Assembly (NCBI GenBank): GCA_001600175.1
Contig: BCJC01000006.1
Location: 263,968 to 327,967 of the forward strand
Length of the DNA: 64,000 nucleotides
Source: Erythrobasidium yunnanense
Taxonomy: Eukaryota > Basidiomycota > Cystobasidiomycetes > Erythrobasidiales > Erythrobasidiaceae
Direction: 5' to 3'
The notes below the pieces were generated by a model that was not told the DNA's origin, did no database searches, and was given only the letters and a program-made list of their open reading frames with translations. Below are positions 45,489-57,095 of this stretch, piece after piece; position 1 is the stretch's first letter, and the number at the start of each line of letters is the position of its first letter. The translations under genes and the position numbers were made by a program.

Positions 45489-46026
45489 TTATCCAGACAA
45501 GGTCAAATCAGCATCGTCAATGATCAAGTTACGGCGTGGATTGACGCACAACATATCGACATAGTCCTTCTTGGGTGCACGGTCTGATGTCGTAGTTGTT
45601 GTCACTCCCTTCCTGCTCGCCTTCTGCTTCATCCCTCCTGCTCCAGATTTCCGCTTCCCAGCTTTTGGTTGTTGCGTCGCCGTTGTCGTTGTAGCTGTAT
45701 CATCCTCCATCTCATCATCATCGTTATCTCCCTCCTGCTGCGCCTGCGCCCGCTTCTCAGCTTCTATCATCAATTTATTCGCAGCTTGAGACAGCGCAGA
45801 GCCGTCTCTTTCATCCAGCATCTTCGACGTCCTGCTTCCATTCATGGTCGCTGATATAGGTGCATGGCGCTTGATTGGACGACTCGCTGCTATCGTCGCG
45901 GCATTGCTCGCTGCTAGTCCAATCTTTTCCTTGCGCGTAGCTCGCTTGTACGTTTTGGCTGTAGTCTGACCATCAGCGTTGTTCTGAGAATGTATAGATG
46001 GAATATAGCGCACCAGATTTGCCCAT
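45489..46026 (-). CDS. Small basic protein, probably nuclear
   Basis: Family not recognised. The short first exon MGKS joins AKTYKRATRKEKIGLAASNA after an intron that ends ACTACAG. The middle holds SRPIKRHAPISAT and a helix (ALSQAANKLMIEAEKRAQAQ), then an acidic stretch, Thr repeats and KAGKRKSGAGGMKQKASRKG. The C-terminus KKDYVDMLCVNPRRNLIIDD looks conserved. About 165 residues. The strongly basic start and acidic middle suggest a role with nucleic acid or ribosome assembly, which is inference. Confidence 0.6.
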
Positions 46027-46314
46027 TTTGAAAGCGTTGTAATGCGAATAGAGGCAAGCAAGACCCAGCTTGAAGTTTCAAGATAGTCACGGCTTGCTTT
46101 TGTACCACAACTTTATTCCAGCTTGGACAGTGCAATCAAGTGTCTCTGCATCTGTGTCTAGACAGAACAGCGCTCAAGCTTGTCCCGATCGTAAGGTAGT
46201 TCTAGTGCATCAAGAGCATCGTGATTTGTCGGTTTCCCAGCTAATACTCGCAATCGCAGGCTGGTCTACACTTCCTCATACATACCTATACACACTTCCA
46301 ACATATCCCCATGC

Positions 46315-49019
46315 ATGGCCATAAGATGCTCTGCGAATCGACGTGCAGCTGCCACTTTGTCTGGATCCCTTCCCGCTGGCCATCTCTACGGTAGCAGTAG
46401 CGCCAACAATCGATCTTCTGCCTCCTCTAGACCGCCATCAGCATCATGGTGGCACGCATCTGTTAACGCCGATGCAGCTGGGAAAGCAGCTTCATCGATC
46501 AATAGCGATGCTAGAAAAGCATCATTGCAGAAGAAATGGATGGCGTGGTTGAAGAGTGCAGGGTATGATCCTTCCTCGACAACTCCTTCTTCGTCTTCTT
46601 CTTTGGCCAAACAAAAGCATAAGGCCTTCTTCGATAGCCAGACCTACGATGATTCCAGCATTACTCGTCCAAAGACAGCGCGTACCTCCACGAAACCTAC
46701 GTCAACCATCCCTCAGCCGGTAGATCCCAATGAAGCTTCTACTTCTTCCCTCGATCCGCTGGTCGATTATGAGAAGCACGGCCTGATCCCACGCTCGCCA
46801 CTACGCTTATACCAACTCATCACATTCGCCCATCGTGCACACAAACACGCTCTCATCTCCTCCATCCTGTCCAAGATCCGCCAGAACAAGCTTTATGCGG
46901 ACGTAGAGGCACACGCCCTAATTGCCGTGCTGGACATGCCTGTGGATCTAGGCAAGACGAAGACACACGAGCTCCGCGCTGCTCAACGAGAAGGACGGAG
47001 TATAGAAGAGAGTAAAATCAGTGCGGATCTATTCATGGACGCATGGACGAGATTATGGGAGATACATGGCGAATCACTATCTTTCCACCCTGCACAAGCG
47101 GGGAAGACATTACAGACATTATTACATATACTATCGACTACTTCTACGCCCTCGATCCGTCAGGAAGAAGCTGTGTCCGCACGCACGCTGAGACACTTAT
47201 TCTTCCTAGCTGGATTGGACGAGAATCCGATCCTTGCTCTAGATCTGTTGATGTATATCCTCTATCCGCACTTCCTGGCACTCTCCACTTTCTCACTCCT
47301 CAACAAAGCTTCCCTCCCCCCACCTAGCAAGAGTCAGAAAGACGATATCCCTTTGATCCTGCACGACATACTAAGAAGTGGGATCATACCTTCTTCTGTA
47401 CTCAAAGAATTCGATCTATCATCCATTATCGGGCGCGGCTCCTCCCTCTCTCCTGAAAAATTCAATGGGTTACTCAAACAGACATTGTTGAGAATGGTCA
47501 TTAGGACATATGGGAATCAGAAGAGGCTGGATCGAGCGATAAGCTGTATTAAGCTGTTAGAAGGGCTGGATGAAGAAAATATGTACACAGCACAGGGGAC
47601 GAGGAGGAAGCAGCAGAAAGAGAGGGACGTCAAGCTGTTGAGGGATGTTTGTGGAGCTGCTCTACAAGCATCGGAGACCTCAGGACAATGGGTCAATCGC
47701 GTCTCGGAGATACTCACTAGCTCTCTTCTCCCCTCCGCTCCTTCTTCTTCATCATCATCTTCTGGGCTGAACCAAATCTGGGATCTACCCTCCGCCCTCC
47801 TCGCACACAATCAAGCCGACAAGGACCTATTACAGCTCTTCTTCGACACTGCCCTCCCTCCCTCTCCTCCTCACGTACATCACTCGCGAATCCGCTATAC
47901 GGCCGCTGTCATGGTTTGGAAAGCACTCTTTACTACGATAGGGGCAGGGAAGATCGATGAAGTTGTAAAGTTGAGCATGGATCAAGTGGTCAGACTACTG
48001 GCATTTACTTCTAGATCTTACTCAGAGGAGAATCTGGCCAGGTTCTCGACTTATTTACCTTACGCTTCTACGGGATCCGCAATAGTTTCAGGCTCTAGCT
48101 CATCGAATGTGAATGAAGACTCGATGCAGCGACAGGACTTCATCCGTATGCTCCGCTACATCCGGGAGCGCCTTTTCTTCGCTCCTGGTTCCAGCGAGTG
48201 CACGAACGAACAAGCAAATGACATCCTACATATCCTCCTCACAAGCACACCTACAAACGACACTTCAGCGGAGATGAATAAGATAAGAGCGACGATACAG
48301 CTGTATGAGACGTTCAATTCGGAGAGTATTCGATTAGCGGATCGGCAGTCGTTTTACTTGCAGAGAAGGAACCTGGTCCCGCTTGTCAATGCTGTGAACG
48401 CATTACCGGATACAGAATCGTCAGGCGCCGAAAGTACGACGCAAAAGGAAGCTGGTAGTTCTCGACGGAAACAGGTAGAAAGCATCATTCAGCGCTTCAT
48501 CGCCGACCGCCGCGATACTTCAAACAAGCACCATCGTCTAGCCCGCGATGATCTCACTACAATCACACGCGCATATCTAGGGATGAATGACCGTAGAGCG
48601 GCGTCGAACTACTCTCAAGCATGATCAAAGATGGGCAAATACCAAGTTTGAGAGACGTGGAAGCTGTGCTTTCCGACATGTCAGCGACGGATCCGAAGAG
48701 TGGACTGAGGATATTGGAGAACTGCCTAAAGGCGGGCCTGAGGTGCGATGGGCGTACATGGGCTCACTTTACAATGGCAATGAAGGAGCAGCCTGGGAAA
48801 CATAAACAGTCACTGCAGAATCTGAGAATGAAATATACAGCACATCCCATGCCATGGGAGTTCAGTAATAGCCGAAACTGGAAGACGCCTCAAGCACCAC
48901 CTCCGCCAAACCCATATCGATCGGCTAGAGCTGGAAGGCCCATGACTCGCGTGCCTGCGCTAGATACAGGATCAGTGTCTCGCAAACATCCATCGCAGAA
49001 GGAGCACATCCGAGCATAG
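46315..49019 (+). CDS. Large mitochondrial helical-repeat (PPR-like) protein, one frame break
   Basis: About 900 residues. The start MAIRCSANRRAAATLSGSLP is basic and Ser/Ala-rich, typical of mitochondrial targeting. Helical repeats follow with PPR-like spacing (LYQLITFAHRAHKHALISSI, RLDRAISCIKLLEGLDEEN, TITRAYLGMNDRRA). At about 48600 the frame ends in SNYSQA-stop, while the expected continuation LLSSMIKDGQIPSLRDVEAV and GLRILENCLKAGLRCDGRTW runs on one frame over. Adding one base at the GCGGCG-TCG site would be needed to join them, and no intron fits. Proteins of this type act in mitochondrial RNA metabolism. The C-terminal tail is Pro/Arg-rich and ends at 49019. Confidence 0.68.
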
Positions 49020-49185
49020 CCAAATCGCATTTAGACAGCATTAGTAGATCATGTCTCCTTCAGTAGTCTGTTATTGGTGTTCCTCTTCATTCTCAAGAGC
49101 ATCTTAGCCGCTCATAAGGCTATACAACAAGGCTTTCAAAGCCGTGTCTCTCTATAACATCCCTGTTTCAGCATATTAAGTCGCC

Positions 49186-50673
49186 TCATTGATCCAAACC
49201 GAGCTTGTAGAAATCTCCAGCTCCACTCTGACCATCGTACGTGGACAGATTGATCACAGGCGGTTCTCGACCTCCTAATGTATTAAGCGCATCTTGGCCC
49301 ATCACGCCGCCTATTATCGCACAGACTGGCATGAACTCCATATTTGCTGTCGTCGCCAGCGTACTGTAGCCAGAGGTACATGTATATTTAGTTGCAGCTG
49401 GAAGCTGACGGAACAGGGTGGGCTCACCTTAATAAGTCCGTTTGCGATAGCAAGAGTGATGCATCTATACCATGCTTCGGCAGGATATCAGATGCTATAC
49501 TTTTGAGCTCTTCTACTGCTGCTTCGTCTGCTGGCAGTGCACCATTATGCCGCGCTTGGTATTCCCACAGAACTGCCACCGCTTGATCAGCCTCTTTACC
49601 ACATTGTTCCGAAAAGTGGCGGCTTACCCAATGTCCCAAAAAGCATCGGACTCAGTTTCTTCATCTTTTTCGCGCTTAGGCCTTTCCAACTATGCTGTAG
49701 TGCTTTCGTGAAAGGAACGAAATTCTGCGACTTCTTGATGGATACTTTGACAGCTTCTGTCGAAGAGCTCGATTCTGCTGGTCGTTTGTCTGCTGCGTTT
49801 TCTGTCCGCTCACTACAGCATGGAGGCAGCAACTTCAGCTTCAAGGGAGAAATTAGAAGATGTAGAAGGAGACGCACATTATCCATTCGTGTTCTAGGAG
49901 ATCCGCAAATATATAGCCATGTAGACCATAGCTTCCGCACGCATAGAACTTCTTGCCCAGTTTTCGACATAGATCGTTCGTCCGCGTCTGTATTCGATGC
50001 ATTTTTAGTGGCCGACGCGTAAATGCAGTTCATAATGCAGGAGAACTGACAATGGTGTCTTTATCGGAATCTGTAAGTACGATGAGATCGAATGCTGAGA
50101 GGGCTTCTTCGCTTGCTAGGTCTTGTATGCTTGTAGAAGCTATCACTTCTACTCGGGGGTTCAGAGCGTTGATCCTACTCCTTGCAGCATCCACGCGCTG
50201 TTCACAGAGTCCGCATCAGCACTGATATGTATTGAAGCTACTGAAACGAAACGCACCTTGCTCCCTACATCCTCTTCGCGAAAGAAGAACCCGCATCCGA
50301 GATCTTCCTCAGCGACATCTTTATCGTCCAATATGGTCAATTTGCCAATTCCAGCGAGGACGATATTCTTGCAGATTTCAGTCGCGAGTCCTCGAAGCGT
50401 GACGACGAGGACAGAAGCTGAGCGCATCCTAGAATCCAGCAAGCACGAAACATATTAGGAGTCTTGCATTGAGTAAGGTAATCTGGAGGTATTGAATGGC
50501 TTTCCTGTTCTGCGCTTCGACTCCCCATAGTCGGATTTGACGGTCGTACAAAGCTGCTTCATCTGGACGCCGATTCGATGAAATGTAGATCAGATTGACA
50601 GGTCGTGGAAACTCTCTGGCTATGCACCTTCTGTGATGCCAGTCTCTGGCGCGCCGTGAGCGTTCGAAGCCAT
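49186..50673 (-). CDS. AOS1: SUMO-activating enzyme E1 subunit Aos1/SAE1
   Basis: With Uba2 it activates SUMO. The start at 50673 gives MASNAHGAPETGITE, joined to DEAALYDRQIRLWGVEAQNR, a family hallmark. The next exon reads MRSASVLVVTLRGLATEICK, NIVLAGIGKLTILDDKDVAE and EDLGCGFFFREEDVG. Later exons give RINALNPRVEVIAST, LASEEALSAFDLIVLTDSD, KKFYACGSYGLHGYIFADLL and the end SGAGDFYKLGLDQ. The intron at 50429-50504 has the donor AACAG|GAAAGC with GA instead of GT, although a phase-2 join there is required by the family sequence. The nucleotide loop GxGxxG is modified (VVTLRGLATEI), as usual for Aos1. Confidence 0.88.
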
Positions 50674-51052
50674 CAATTCAAGGATATGTCGTTCGAAAGC
50701 GAAGATGCTTGTGCACGGTAACGCGAGCTCAGTATGCTCGGCAGGATATCATCTGACATGCTACATGGCGTGACGGCGTCTCTGTGGTATCTAGGCCAGC
50801 TTCTGACGAGCAACCCGCGCGCATATATGGAACAACATCAGCTTGGGGTAGCCTAGTCCAGAGGACGAATTAAGAGTCAGCGCCTGTTTCTGTTGACTGG
50901 AGTTTGCTCGAGATGCCTCTGATTGCGGTCTGGTAGACTCTGTTTCGATGCTGATGAATTATATTGACTTGACTATTAACGCATCAATGGACATGTATGC
51001 TGTCTATGTAATACTGGAATACTATAAACACTCTAGCTCAAGGGTTGGCCGC
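50674..51052. other. Intergenic, no gene seen
   Basis: It lies between the AOS1 start (minus) and the nitroreductase stop (minus). No supported exon. Confidence 0.4.
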
Positions 51053-51989
51053 CTAATTTCGGATGACCTTGACACGGTCGTCCAGCGACTGGAAGGTCTT
51101 GGGGTGACCTGGCTGACCTGGCTCTCCGTGTCTGACACCGAAAGGCATGATGGCTGTGCATTCCCAGCTGGATGGGAGGTTATAGAGTTGGTTGATGGCC
51201 TCGGGAACCTTCTCGACGTAGGAGAAGTGATGCTGGAGGCTATTCAAACGCAACAAAGCCAATCAGCTGAATGCCTCAAAGACAAATAGCAGCACGCGAT
51301 GCTTACTTGGCTCCGAAGCCCTCGGCAGTCAAGGCGGTCCATACGATATACTGGAGCATACCGGTGGAGTTGCCAGACCAAGTCTGGAAAGCTTCCGCAA
51401 ACATAGGCATCTTGTCCTGCCATTCTTTGAGGGCAGCGCGGTCTTCAAAGAACGCAACGGAACCGTAGCCGGCCTTGTAGCCATCGATCTTGCCCTTGTT
51501 GGACTTGTACTGCTCCTCGTCACCCTGGAAATTGGGAAGGAAGTTCTCGGCTACAGTATCCCAGACCTTGGCACTGCAGACAGAGAGAAAATGTAAGATG
51601 AAGACTTGTTCTGAGTGATAGCCTGGTAACATACCTGGCATCATGGAAGAAGACGACTGCGCGGGCAGTCTGCATGTTGAAAGCGGTAGGCGTGTACTTG
51701 ACAGCTTGCTGTACGAGTCTAAAAATCATACAATCAGCAGTTGGTCTACTTGCGAAAAAGAAGGGCTATCGTACTCGACAATCTTCTCGTCAGAGATGGG
51801 AGACTCGTTCTTGATGCCATAGTAAGTGCGGCGATCTTCAATGGCTTGACCAAAGGAGACTGGTCCAGCGGTGGATGAAGTACCGGTAGAGATTGGCTGG
51901 GCTTGTCCTGCGAGCTGCGGCTGAGCTGCTGCTGCTGGAGCTGGGGACGCTGGCTGAGGAGACTTTGACTTCTTGTTGAAGAGACCCAT
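51053..51989 (-). CDS. Nitroreductase-family protein, Hbn1/Frm2-like
   Basis: An FMN-dependent oxidoreductase linked in yeast to oxidative and fatty-acid stress. The N-terminus MGLFNKKSKSPQPASPAPAA and its Ala/Gln/Pro-rich extension are not typical of yeast Hbn1. The domain starts at FGQAIEDRRTYYGIKNESPI, then KIVE, LVQQAVKYTPTAFNMQTARA, VVFFHDA, KVWDTVAENFLPNFQGDEEQ, YGSVAFFEDRAALKEW and MPMFAEAFQTWSGNSTGMLQ. The last exons have HHFSYVEKVPEAINQLYNLP and ECTAIMPFGVRHGEPGQPGH. These match the fungal nitroreductase-like group. Three or four short introns. Cofactor-contacting Arg-Arg (DRR) is present. Confidence 0.9.
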
Positions 51990-53156
51990 GGTGATGATAG
52001 ACTAGTAGATATACGGTGAAGATGAAGATGAGAAAAGAAGAAGAAGAAGAAGAAGCTGCTTGATTTTTGACAAGCCAGCCATCATTGCAAACTCCGCGGT
52101 GACTAATCCGCTGTGTGAATAGATTTCCCAAATTTGGGAACTTTCTTTGACAGGAAAATCACCGATTGCTCAGCCATCGATAAGCAAGCTTGAGTGTCTC
52201 GGGCAGGTTTCTGTCACTTGCTGACCACGCGTAGCTGATGACTGCTAGAGATATTTGTGCCTCTTATCCCTGCCCGATAGTGTACTGTAGCACCGTGTCC
52301 ATAATAGCACAGCACTATACAAGGCATGTATATACGAAGCTGATACATCAAGATCCAGTCGCGTAACGGTGTGACAATGTCAAGCAACGCGACGCCTGAA
52401 AGCTCGGCTGCTAAGCTAGCTGGGCAGTGTGGTTTGCCTTACGTGCCAGATAGCATGTTGAGACCGCCATCGAGCTGCGGGGGAACATATCTCAAATATA
52501 TGTGGTATCGCGCGTCAGCATATTCGTCAGCCACCTGCTGGCCTATATATCAAGAATCGAGTCCAGCATCGTTTTTCTGCTATTTCTGGCTTTGCTCTTG
52601 CTATGTGGGCTGGTAGACTAGCAACAAGCGTAGAGGAGGGAATTACTACGAGTGCTGCCTATGTTGCTGGCCTCTGAGCGGACGGCTAAAGCGGACCACT
52701 CCTAACCGACCGCTTGGTACAGCGAGATCGTCTCCCGTGGGCGTAGCTTCTCGCAAGTATCAGCTTCGACAGGATTCGTAAAGAGTGCTTGCCAACGGGA
52801 TGTAGGTGATGTATGTGAGTTCGCGAGAGTATGGTCCAGCTCGATCAGAGCCTCGATGACTATGCAGTTGTCTCACAGCTGCCACAAGCACATGTGAATC
52901 TTGGATCCGTTTGTATAAGGAGTGTTTTGTACAAAATACAGTCTCGAGTGGTCGAGAGGACCTAAATCCGAAGGTGATGGGCTTGGGCTGCACTGACCAG
53001 TGAAGACACTTGTTGTAGCAGGTTAGTTGATGCTGAGTGACATACAGAGAAGTCGAGAGACGGGATCTCGTACGAAGTCGGCAGCATTCGCCCGGCCTGT
53101 GCTTGAACCCAAGACGACATGATTCCAGCGATAGCCGCAGAAGATCCAGTATTATG
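51990..53156. other. Long intergenic region, no gene seen
   Basis: It serves two divergent genes (nitroreductase minus, palmitoyltransferase plus). An A/G-rich run on the plus strand (52026-52056, AAGAAGAAG repeats) lies just before the nitroreductase ATG. Short frames in the rest lack splice or family support. Confidence 0.45.
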
Positions 53157-54966
53157 ACCAGCGTCAAGCGGCCTCGTTTCCTGGTTCGGCTGCCTTTTTA
53201 CTGCTTGCTCGTCGCGCTTGGAGCTGTCTACTATGGCTACGTAGGGTCGTGCTTGCGCGAGGTCCTCGTCCAGAGAGCTCATTCCGCCATGCTCGCAGGT
53301 CATATCACTCGTTCTGCGCTGGCTCATCTTGCAACAGCATCGAACTGGGCTCGCGTTCATCTTCTTGGCTGTTTTCCATGTCCTGTTTGGATTGATGCTC
53401 TGGTCCTTATTGACGACTGTCTCGCGCGGTCCAGGCGCAGTGGGCGAGACTCTGTCACATCCATCAGTAAGAGATGCAGAAGCTGGCGAATTGGATCATG
53501 GCCAACGCGACGAAGCGCAAGAGGAAGAGCCTTTGATTACATCGGCGAAACAAGCGAAACCCCCCGGACGGCGGAGGAGGACCACCGTATCAAGTGCTTC
53601 GTCTGTCAATGAAGATGATGATTTGGAGCTACGCGCGAGCGGGAGCAGTAGCGAGGGAGAGCATGACGATGCCAGCGATGATGAATACGACGAGACAGAT
53701 ACGGGCAAGCGGCCCGTTATAATATGGCCTTCAACAGATCAAGGAGCAGTAGATACACTCATGGCGAAAGCCAACGGGAAACCACGCTTCTGCCGGAAGG
53801 TAGGTTGACCAACTTTACCATGCATACACAGTCAAGCTGAAATGTCTTCAACAGTGCAATCTACCAAAGCCAGACAGAGGTAGATACTGTGCACCTCTAA
53901 TGTAAGCCCGGCTGACAGAGCGACCTGTCGTCTCCTAGCACATCACTGCTCGACATGCGGTTTCTGCATACTCAAGGTAAGCCTCTTCTATCGTATAAGT
54001 TAGGAATATCCAAGCTAACTGAAATGTGGCACAGATGGATGTAAGGGAGACCTCGAACTTATCGTCTTTCACTAGCTAAACCGATCACTCCAGCATCACT
54101 GTCCGTGGATAGGCGGCTGCGTGGTGTGTACCACCCTCTAGTATATGGGAATCTCAGGATGCTGATATGCCACTTGTCGTCACCAGGGCTTCAAGAATTA
54201 CAAGCCATTCATCCTCTTTCTCTTCTACGCTCTCTTAGTCTCACTCTTCGTCGGCAGCACCTCCTTCTGGGCTTTAATACAAGTTCTCGATACGGATGTG
54301 GAATCATTGGGTCTCGCGCCAGTCGGCTGGGGTTTCCTCGTTCTTTTTGGTTTCCTCTTCAGTCTAATGCTAGCTGGCTTCTTTCCCTACCATCTTTATT
54401 TATCGATGAATAATAGGACGACGATTGAGAATATGGAGAGGAACGGAAGGCTGCTGAGCTTACCAACTAGGGCGGAAAGCATGTTGGCGGCTGGTACGCT
54501 TGATCCCAGAGATGCGAGCCTGCCCGAGCATCCGAAGAACGGAATGGTGGGGCATCTTTTACCTCAGCATCCACAGCAGCATCCCTCCCAACATGCATCA
54601 TCGTATCGCTTCACTTCCCACAGCCAGACGGCAAACACGAACCCTTTCCTTCCGAACTCCTCTTATGCTCCTACGAAGTTCGCCCAGCCTGCGTCGAACA
54701 GCTTTGAGACGTCTGCAACATCCTCCCTCTCACGTTTGCAGCGTCGTCAGCTCGAGAAGAAAGCTGGGAGAATTAACATATACGATCTAGGCTTTTCAAG
54801 TTTAAATTTTGAACAAGCATTCGGGGCGCAATGGTATGATTGGAAAGCATGGGTGCCTGTAGGAAGAAGTAAAGGGAATGGATACGACTATCCTGTCAAC
54901 AAGCGGAAATTCATGGCTCTGAAAAAGCTGAATGAGCAATTGAAAGCCGCGCCCAGAGGCTGCTGA
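53157..54966 (+). CDS. DHHC-type palmitoyltransferase (Pfa3-like)
   Basis: It transfers palmitate to Cys of membrane proteins. Helices lie at FYCLLVALGAVYYGYV and FHVLFGLMLWSLLTT, then a long acidic loop (EEEPLITSAKQ, EDDDLELRASGSSSEGEHD). The Cys-rich domain is built by splicing several tiny exons: FCRK-CNLPKPDR, HHCSTCGFCILK, MD, HHCPWIGGC, then VGFKNYKPF. DHHC and its zinc-binding Cys are intact. Two more helices follow (FILFLFYALLVSLFVGSTSF and FLVLFGFLFSLMLAGFFPYH). A Gln/Ser-rich cytoplasmic part leads to NINIYDLG-like RINIYDLGFSSLNFEQAFG, a conserved end of this family. The product ends at 54966. Confidence 0.88.
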
Positions 54967-57095
54967 GGATAGTTTGTACGACTGTTGTTGCTACTATTAC
55001 TTTTACATAGAAAGGACACAGCATCAGGCATTATTACCGCCAGCGGTTGCCGATGCCACAGATTTGACGTGTGCTTGCGCGGCTTGTTGACTCTACGCAG
55101 CCAACGACGGTGCTACATAATTTGAGCGTGCATAATAGAGCGAACTGCAGGAGCCACACGATGCTTTGACCTATACTGTCAGACCGCTCTGGCCATCTCC
55201 GTACAGGTGCGTGCTGTTCGCCCATACTGGGAGCGACATAGGGGCAGCTGCTTGCAGGGAACTCGATGATGACCTGGAACACGGGTGAGACATATCAGTC
55301 AGCATCCGAGGTCTCTGCTCAAACAGGACGGAGGAGGAAGGAGGAAAAGGTTGACGAGGGGTGTTCAGAAATTGTTATGAAAACCAAGGGCTTCGTCCCT
55401 CCACAAGAACCATCTCCAACTTCCCATCCTCTTCCTTCCTCGCTCCGGGCACACAGATACCCTTCGTGAAAAGGGTTGCCTCAAAGAAGGACCTCTCCCT
55501 ACGCTTCCTCTTCCACCTCTCCTCCCTCTCACTCGTCCCCTCGAACTCGACTTCACACCACGATCTCGAAGAGACAAAAGAAACAAAGAAGAAAACCTCG
55601 CAACTACGGAAGGCTATATAAGAAGCGAGCCTTTATCTTCGGCAGAACCGAAAGACGGGTTGATGAGTCTTTCGGAGAGCAAGCCCTCGTAGTCGTTCTC
55701 ATCACGTCCCCTACAAAGCTTTGCTGGACTCCCAAGCCTATTCAAGCCGCATATTTCTCGGTTTCCCCTCCTTGCCTCTCCATCCCTCCAAGCAGATATG
55801 AAAGAGTGAAAGAATGAACGAGAGAAAGAAAAGGCAGTCGAGAAAGAATAGAAAGAATCCTTCCGAGACTCTGTGCGTCTAGAAGAAAGTGAGGACAAAG
55901 AATGAGAAGGCACGTCGACTGCCGCGAAGCAGGAGTGCGAGGAGATGTTTCCCATAGCGTGGTAAGACGGCTCTTCCTATTATATAATACTTTGGTTGTA
56001 TTCTCATCGTTGAAGTCGAAGGGTAATGTAATGTAGAAGGGAGACGGATGCGACTGACTTCTGCAAACAGGGAAGACGAAAAGGGATAAGAACGGTGTGC
56101 ATTGTACAACGACAGGTGATAGAGCTAACGCACACATGAAGGTAGAGATTACCGTAGACTAGGAAGTGCCATCTTCGGTCTTGAGAAAGGATCTGCGTGA
56201 AAAGCTTTATCCAGAGTCAGCATCGGGGCCAAGACGACATAGGAAAGGACGAAGGAGAGTAGTGGTTCAGACACCCAAATGCAAGAACATCATGGATCGA
56301 GGTATGACTCTTGACCCATTAACCCGACTCTCCTGTTACGGAGGGTTCGATGTCGAGTCCCGCTTGAGGTTTTTTACGCCCCAAGCGGCGGGTCTGCAGT
56401 CTCTCCTCCCTTGTCTCATTACAAGAACAAGGAAATCCGGCGCTGGATTGACCCGAGTCTGTGGAAACTGCGAGTGGATTTGAAAGCGTGGGGTAGCGCT
56501 CATTCTCATCGTGTGAAAGGATGTGGTAGGTGGTTGTGATGTAAATGTGTAGAGATGGGGATTAGACTTACTCGTTACATGTTGATACTTGATGTCTTGC
56601 TTCGTCATCTGAACCTGTGCGCACAGACCAGATGAATAAACATCAGCGGACTGCTTCTACGACTTCGCGATGAATGTAAGAAGAGCGTAGTAGTGTTGAT
56701 GATCAGACGAAAGGATAACACTGGCAAGCGTAACGCCGCAGAGACCAAGCACTGCAGCGCAAAATAATACGGGCCGCAGTAGCTGAAACAGGAAAAAGGT
56801 GAAAACCTCTACCTGAACAGCATCCCACGTCCACGCACTCTTTATCGACTCGGCATGGCGGATGGGACGGGGAAAGAGTAATTGGTTGGATCATCGTGTC
56901 GAGGAAATTTGAGAATTTGGGAGAGGTTTGGTGGATGTGATGTGGATGCGATGTATGCATACAATGACTGCAGATATGATGTGTATTAAACCACTTACAT
57001 TGTGCTTGATTGTTCTCTGGAAATTGTTGCTGGATGGAGCAGAGGCAAGCTGTGGATTTCTCAAACTTCAGACAAAAAGCCTTCCCTGGCCAGCG
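54967..57095. other. Long stretch with at most fragments of a membrane protein gene
   Basis: I could not build a gene. On the minus strand, exon-like pieces at about 56650-56850 read SIKSAWTWDAVQ, then after a GTAGAG...TTTCAG intron LLRPVLFCAAVLGLCGVTLA and SVILSSDHQHYYALLTFIA, which is a good membrane helix, possibly of a MARVEL-type protein. A further piece, MTKQDIKYQHVT, ends at a GTAAGT donor at about 56570. Downstream joins failed. The remainder is pyrimidine- or A/G-rich without support. Confidence 0.3.

Noticed and set aside
52371-52616. Frame of 81 codons before the palmitoyltransferase
   Set aside because: Contains no signal peptide or domain, and lies in the divergent promoter region.
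55266-55817. Overlapping short frames on both strands
   Set aside because: Low-complexity, no splice partners, no motif; treated as non-coding.
56330-56390. GGGTTCGATGTCGAGTCCCG resembling a tRNA T-arm
   Set aside because: The stem does not pair in tRNA form and no D-arm or anticodon arm fits upstream.
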